A stretch of 64,000 nucleotides of DNA from NCBI GenBank assembly GCA_026417735.1, contig JAOACR010000018.1, positions 62,001-126,000 of the forward strand, written 5' to 3'. Every line of letters begins with the position of its first letter. The first letter of the stretch is position 1. This document shows, one piece after another, positions 59,946-64,000 of the stretch. The notes beneath the pieces were generated by a model. The model saw only the letters and a list, made by a program, of their open reading frames with translations. It searched no databases and had not been told where the DNA came from. The DNA comes from Kiritimatiellia bacterium (lineage in GTDB: Bacteria; Verrucomicrobiota; Kiritimatiellia; PWTM01). A program made the position numbers and the translations under genes.

Positions 59946-61625
59946 TCACAACGATCGCACAAATTCCACGAGATCGTCGAGTTCCTGTTCGGTGAGTTCC
60001 GCGGTGCGGCCGCGCCGCTGCAGCGGGTTGAAGTCGCGGATCGCCACGCGCAGTGTCGGCGCGGAGCCGTCGTGCAGATACGGCGCGGTGCGCCAGACTT
60101 CGACGAGCGTCGGGATGTCGTACGCAACGCCGCCGCCGGGGTCGACCGCACGCATGGCGGTGTACCACGGCGGCGGATGGCACTGCACACAGCCGGCCCG
60201 GCCGTGAAAGAGCGCCCGGCCCCGCCGCGCAGTCTCGCTCGGGCCGCGCTCCGCCTCCGCGGGATCGTCGGATGCCACCGCCGTCGCGATGGACACAGGC
60301 CGCAGCGAGCGCAGGTACGCCTCGATCGCGGCCTCCCGCGCGAGATCCTCCGGTTCGCCCAGCATGTGCCGCATCCCCGCGCGGATCGCGTCACGCGCGT
60401 TGCCCCGCACACCCCGCCACATCGCGGGCGGCGTGAAGGGCGCCAGCAGCAGGCTTTTGGTGTTTTTCGGGTTTCCGATGCCGTCGTTCGGCAGATCCCA
60501 GTTGAGCGTGTCGTCGCGGCCGTCGGGATGGCAACTGGCGCAGCTCTGCCAGCCGGCGCCGGGGGCGTCGTGGAAGTGGAACTCGCCCAGGCGGGCCTCG
60601 TCGGCGGGCGGCCAGCGCCCGACGCGTAGCAGTCGGGGCGCCGAATCCGCGCGCGAGAGGCTCACCGCGGCGACCGCGCCGTCGAAGTGTCCGCGCACGA
60701 TCGCTTCGTCGCCGTCGATCACGACCGTCCGCGGGCCGCGCACCGGCACCGCGAGCCGCCGGCCAAACGCGCGCCATTCGCCCGGCGTCGCCGCCGGGCG
60801 GTTGCGCTCATCCGCGCCGCGCGTTCGCCGCGCCGCCTCGAGAAGCGGGGGCCAGGCCAGCACCGTCAGCTCGTGCGTGCCCGCGTGCGCGACCACCAGC
60901 CGCCCCCCCGCCGGATCGAACGCGACCGCCCAGGGGTTTGCCGCGCCGCGGTGCTCGTCATCCAGGCCGAGCGTGAGCCAGCGGGCGCGCTCCTCGAGCG
61001 AAATCACGCTCAGCGCGTTCCGGTTGATCCCGCCACGGTCCGCCGACCATGCCGGCTGGTGGTAGTTCGCGACGATGTGGGTGACGACCGCGAAGCGCCC
61101 GTCCGGCGAGACCGCCAGCCCGCGCGCGCTGTGGCTGCCGTCGGGCAACGCAACGTGCGTGATCGCTGTGGCCGCGTCCGGCTCAATCAGCGTGACCTCC
61201 GCGGCGATCTGCGCAAGGTCATCGTCCAGCTGCGGTCGGGAGGCGGGCAGCAGGTTGGCGACCACGAGCATCCGCCCGCCCAATCCGAACGCGGCGGCGA
61301 CCGGCTCGCGCACTGCCACGAACGTGCGAGCCGCCCCCCCCGCCGGCTGAAGCCAGCGGACCGACGCAGTGAACCGGTTCACCTCCGCGACGAAGCCCGC
61401 ATCGGCGGAGCGCACGATGCACCACTCGTCGCCAGCGGTTTGGGCCGGCTCTGCGGTCGAGCGTGAAAGCCCCAATCTGATTCCGTCTTCCGATCGCTGC
61501 ATTGCGCTCGATGGGTCCCGCTCAAGCCCCTCGCCGGCGGCAGCGGGGACCTGCGGCCGGGTGATGCCTGCGGCGACGACGGCAAGCAGTCCGATCCCGC
61601 TCAACTTTGCTCGCCACGCCCGCAT
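59946..61625 (-). CDS. Secreted di-CxxCH cytochrome with beta-propeller (cytochrome c peroxidase/MauG-like)
   Basis: A 559-residue exported protein with a signal peptide (LSGIGLLAVVAAGITRP). Residues about 60-340 form a YncE-like propeller (SHSARGLAVSPDGRFAVVTH, ANPWAVAFDPAGGRLVVAH). The C-terminal part has two c-type heme motifs, CASCH (362-366) and CVQCH (479-483), with GIGNPKNTKSL and TLVEVWRTAPYLHDGSAPTL as in cytochrome c peroxidase/MauG-type proteins. It probably needs ResB for maturation. I choose ATG 61625; the frame can be extended to 61706, which would place a charged stretch before the signal peptide. Confidence 0.82.
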   Translation of the reverse strand: MRAWRAKLSGIGLLAVVAAGITRPQVPAAAGEGLERDPSSAMQRSEDGIRLGLSRSTAEPAQTAGDEWCIVRSADAGFVAEVNRFTASVRWLQPAGGAARTFVAVREPVAAAFGLGGRMLVVANLLPASRPQLDDDLAQIAAEVTLIEPDAATAITHVALPDGSHSARGLAVSPDGRFAVVTHIVANYHQPAWSADRGGINRNALSVISLEERARWLTLGLDDEHRGAANPWAVAFDPAGGRLVVAHAGTHELTVLAWPPLLEAARRTRGADERNRPAATPGEWRAFGRRLAVPVRGPRTVVIDGDEAIVRGHFDGAVAAVSLSRADSAPRLLRVGRWPPADEARLGEFHFHDAPGAGWQSCASCHPDGRDDTLNWDLPNDGIGNPKNTKSLLLAPFTPPAMWRGVRGNARDAIRAGMRHMLGEPEDLAREAAIEAYLRSLRPVSIATAVASDDPAEAERGPSETARRGRALFHGRAGCVQCHPPPWYTAMRAVDPGGGVAYDIPTLVEVWRTAPYLHDGSAPTLRVAIRDFNPLQRRGRTAELTEQELDDLVEFVRSL

Positions 61626-61690
61626 GGCCAGGAGCTTATCACACCTGCCTCCCATCTTTCTGACGACCCGGCCGCGTCCAAAAAAAGCTA

Positions 61691-61720
61691 TTGACACCTC
61701 TACCAAAGTTGTAGTAGCCT
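61691..61720 (+). promoter_or_regulatory. Candidate promoter with internal palindrome before the autotransporter-repeat gene
   Basis: A consensus TTGACA (61691-61696), an 18-base spacer and TAGCCT (61715-61720) in an unusually AT-rich stretch. The spacer contains CTACCAAAGTTGTAG (61700-61714), an imperfect palindrome with arms CTAC/GTAG, a possible operator. The -10 box is six bases from an in-frame GTG at 61727. Confidence 0.55.
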
Positions 61721-61753
61721 AAACACGTGATGGCCAACACGGGAGAGATCGCC

Positions 61754-64000
61754 ATGCAGTGCTCACGCGTGCGGCTGGGGATTCTGATCGCGTTGCTCGG
61801 TTTCACCGCAGGCTCGTTTGCGGCCGATGTAACTTGGACCGGCGGCGCAACTGGAGGTGACCGGGTTTGGAGTAACACTGGAAACTGGTTGCCCGGCTCG
61901 GTGCCTGTAGACAACGACAGTTTGATCTTTGGCCAGGGCACCGGCCACGCGACGACCAACAATCTTTCCGCTCGGATCTTTCAGTGGCTGTGGTTTTCGA
62001 ACAGTACGTGGACGCTGAGCGGCAACGGCATCCGCCTCACCGCCGGCATGTCCAACACCGTGAGCGGCACGCAGACCATCGGCCTCTCGATCACGACCAC
62101 CGCCGCGCAGGTCTGGCACAATGCGCCGGCGAACGCAGTGGTGCAGTTGAACAGCAACGCCGCGCTCGCGATCAATGCGGCGGTGCAGTTGACCGGCGCG
62201 GGGCAGTTTCAGTGGTTTGGGACGATCACCGGCACCGCCCCGTTGCGCGTGAGCTTGAGCAACGTCGCCGGCGCGGCCATTGCCGAGCTCTTCGTGACGA
62301 ACAACGCGAACACCTACAGCGGGCCGGTGACGATTGACTTCAGCAACCGCGTGCGCGTCGCCTCGTTCTCGCAGATCAGTTCCGGCAGCATCACCGTCAC
62401 CAACGGCGGCCAGCTGTACCTGGTCGGCGCGACGAACGTCGGCCCCATCGTGATTTCCGGTTTCGGCTTTGCGGAGTCGGCAGGGATTCTCGGCGCGCTG
62501 CGGATTGACGGTGGCTCGCTGGTGCGGGGGACGGTGACGCTCTCCAACGACGCCCGGATCCATGTACACAGTGGGAACGCGGCGATTTTCGGGCCAATTC
62601 ATGGCGCCTTCAGATTGGAGAAGAGTGGTGCCGGATCGCTGCAGCTGGACAACGTCACGAACACGGGCTTCACGGGGAAGTGGGTGGTGATGTCGAACGG
62701 CCAGCTGCGCGCGGCCACGGATGGCGCTCTGGGCGCGGTGCCGGCCTCGTTGGTCTCCGATGCGATCACGCTGACCAATCGCGGCCGGTTGATGAACTGG
62801 AACAACGAGGTCGTGATTCATCCGAACCGCGGCATTTTCCTCGCCGGCGGTACGGACGCCGGCGGTGGTCTACAGGCGGGCTGGTGGGCGGGGCTGCAGG
62901 TGCTGAGCCCGATTTCCGGCCCGGGCGGTTTGTACATCGCGGCCGACTCGACGCCGGGCTGGGTCGTGCTGGCGGGCGCGAACACCTTCCAGGGCGGGCT
63001 GACGAACGACGCGCGGCTGCGGCTTGGTGCGAACGAGGTGATTCCGGACGGCGCGAGCGCGGGCAACGTGGTCCTGCTGCCGCAGGTCACGTATCCGGTG
63101 CACAGCCTCGCTACTCCGCGAGCACTCGATCTGGCAGGGTTCACTGAAACGATCAACGGTTTGAGCGGCGGCAGTGTGCTGACCAACAGCATCGGCGCGG
63201 CACAGCTGTGGCTGGGCGCGAACGACGCAAGCGGCAGCTACACGGGCCGGGTTGCGGCCGGACCGTCGGCGACGCTGCGGATCGTGAAGACGGGGGCGGG
63301 CCTGCAGACGATGCTGGGCGGTTTCTCGGGGGCGGTGTCGTTGCATTCGATCGGCGGCGTTCTGGCCGCAACCGGCTCGGTCGTCGCGGCCGGCGCGGCC
63401 GGCGGCGCGCTCTCCGCGGGCGACGTGGTGGCCCCCGGGGTTCTCTCGACCCCGGGCACGATGGCGTTCACGAACGGCGCGGTGGTGTTCAATCCGGGCG
63501 GTTCGGCTCCGGGCGTCGATGCGGACCTCTTTTCCGCGAACGATCTGGTGTTTGACACCAGCGCGCTGATCGTGGTGACGCCGCTGCGAGCGTTCACCGG
63601 CGCGGTGCCGGTCTTCACCTACACCAACAGTCTCACCGGCACCGCGTCGCTGCTGACGGTGATCCCGACCAACACGCGCTATACCGCCTTCACCGTGGAC
63701 GATACGACGCCGGGCGTGATCACGCTCTCGCCGGCCGGTGGCGGGCCGAACGAACTGAGCTGGGTGGGCACGAATGCAACGTGGAACGTCGGTGCGCATT
63801 ACGCCTTCTATAACGAGACGACCACCTCCACCGATCGTTTCTGGCAGGCGGACATCGTCCGCTTCGGAAATGTCAATACATCGCTCGACCGCGTTCGCAC
63901 GGGCACGGTGAACATTGTCGGCGCGGTTGCGCCGGAGCGGATTATTGTTGAGGGCCTCAGCAACATCACCTTTGCGGGTAGCGGTCGGATCAGCGGCTGG
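61754..64000 (+). CDS. Large autotransporter-associated beta-strand repeat protein, 3' end outside window
   Basis: An open frame without stop to the end of the window (749 codons). Start ATG 61754 has GGGAG eight bases upstream; the in-frame GTG 61727 and ATG 61730 are alternatives. The signal peptide is GILIALLGFTAGSFAA. The mature N-terminus shows the VTWTGGATGGDRVWSNTGNW motif, typical of proteins with autotransporter-associated beta strands in Verrucomicrobia and Planctomycetes. A long beta-helix-like region follows, rich in Gly, Asn and Thr with phrases like VKTGAGLQTMLGGFSG. A second LSWVGTNATWNVG motif near residue 665 suggests a new unit. Such proteins are surface or secreted; a PEP-CTERM or autotransporter C-terminus would lie downstream. 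Function unknown. Confidence 0.8.
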   Translation, partial: MQCSRVRLGILIALLGFTAGSFAADVTWTGGATGGDRVWSNTGNWLPGSVPVDNDSLIFGQGTGHATTNNLSARIFQWLWFSNSTWTLSGNGIRLTAGMSNTVSGTQTIGLSITTTAAQVWHNAPANAVVQLNSNAALAINAAVQLTGAGQFQWFGTITGTAPLRVSLSNVAGAAIAELFVTNNANTYSGPVTIDFSNRVRVASFSQISSGSITVTNGGQLYLVGATNVGPIVISGFGFAESAGILGALRIDGGSLVRGTVTLSNDARIHVHSGNAAIFGPIHGAFRLEKSGAGSLQLDNVTNTGFTGKWVVMSNGQLRAATDGALGAVPASLVSDAITLTNRGRLMNWNNEVVIHPNRGIFLAGGTDAGGGLQAGWWAGLQVLSPISGPGGLYIAADSTPGWVVLAGANTFQGGLTNDARLRLGANEVIPDGASAGNVVLLPQVTYPVHSLATPRALDLAGFTETINGLSGGSVLTNSIGAAQLWLGANDASGSYTGRVAAGPSATLRIVKTGAGLQTMLGGFSGAVSLHSIGGVLAATGSVVAAGAAGGALSAGDVVAPGVLSTPGTMAFTNGAVVFNPGGSAPGVDADLFSANDLVFDTSALIVVTPLRAFTGAVPVFTYTNSLTGTASLLTVIPTNTRYTAFTVDDTTPGVITLSPAGGGPNELSWVGTNATWNVGAHYAFYNETTTSTDRFWQADIVRFGNVNTSLDRVRTGTVNIVGAVAPERIIVEGLSNITFAGSGRISGW

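Noticed and set aside
61763-62821. Minus-strand open frame of 352 codons
   Set aside because: Antisense to the autotransporter-repeat protein, whose plus frame has a signal peptide, promoter and family motifs.
1-64000. CRISPR arrays, IS elements, prophage, integrase or attachment sites
   Set aside because: No regularly spaced repeats, transposase or integrase motifs, or terminal inverted repeats were found anywhere in the window.

Overview
The window looks like a chromosomal segment of a high-G+C bacterium of the PVC superphylum, most likely Kiritimatiellota or a related Verrucomicrobiota/Lentisphaerota lineage. This is an inference from gene content: many twin-arginine (Tat) exported copies of sugar enzymes (Gfo/Idh/MocA, xylose-isomerase-like, FucI-like, DegT-like), a formylglycine sulfatase, a HzsA-related CxxCH protein, a PEP-CTERM protein, tandem DUF4159 modules, an Agl23-type membrane protein and an autotransporter-associated repeat protein. 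No phage, IS element, CRISPR array or rRNA was seen, and no gene-free stretch exceeds about 300 bases. The longest gaps are 56433-56692, 41573-41797 and 56122-56342, and apart from the sites listed I see nothing coding in them.

Layout. 11-1099 (minus): ResB-type cytochrome c biogenesis protein. 1174-21971 (plus, one small lipoprotein opposed): a nearly continuous block of secreted or Tat-exported carbohydrate-processing proteins (TIM-barrel giant, discoidin/HzsA-related protein, S9 peptidase, sulfatase, FucI-like protein, GH99/WbsX-like protein, MocA oxidoreductase, PHP-domain protein, heparinase II/III-like lyase). 22064-27662 (plus): pilT, secretin, gspE, gspF. 27679-36096 (minus): tandem DUF4159 protein, OB-like small protein, saccharopine-dehydrogenase-like protein, PhoD-like phosphatase, a secreted coiled-coil protein and DsbD. 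36114-37457: CCA-adding enzyme. 37454-41572 (minus): operon of exported DegT-like aminotransferase, beta-propeller and ceramidase-like protein. 41798-46232 (minus): FmdB, zinc-ribbon membrane protein, degenerate ABC-class ATPase, Dtd and a secreted protein. 46395-49283 (plus): pyrH-frr, then an ExeA/GspB pair. 49370-51503: outer-membrane barrel and sodium:solute symporter. 51480-53938 (minus): Agl23-like protein and ApbE. 54020-56432 (plus): RluA-type pseudouridine synthase, unusual iron-type alcohol dehydrogenase and tRNA-Ser(UGA). 56693-61625 (minus): PEP-CTERM trypsin, Tat sugar isomerase, ABM monooxygenase, DapB, di-CxxCH cytochrome. 61754-end (plus): a large autotransporter-repeat protein running off the window.

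How they work together (inference). The first 22 kb reads as an extracytoplasmic glycan- or sulfated-glycan-degrading locus. Heme maturation (ResB), disulfide reduction (DsbD) and the secretion ATPases, secretin and inner-membrane platform could support delivery and folding of these exported proteins. The rest is housekeeping (UMP kinase, RRF, CCA-adding enzyme, Dtd, DapB, tRNA) interleaved with lineage-specific secreted proteins. Several enzyme homologues have lost catalytic or ligand residues (ABC-ATPase, iron-ADH, ceramidase-like), and several promoters place the -10 box only 6-7 bases before the start codon, suggesting leaderless mRNAs.
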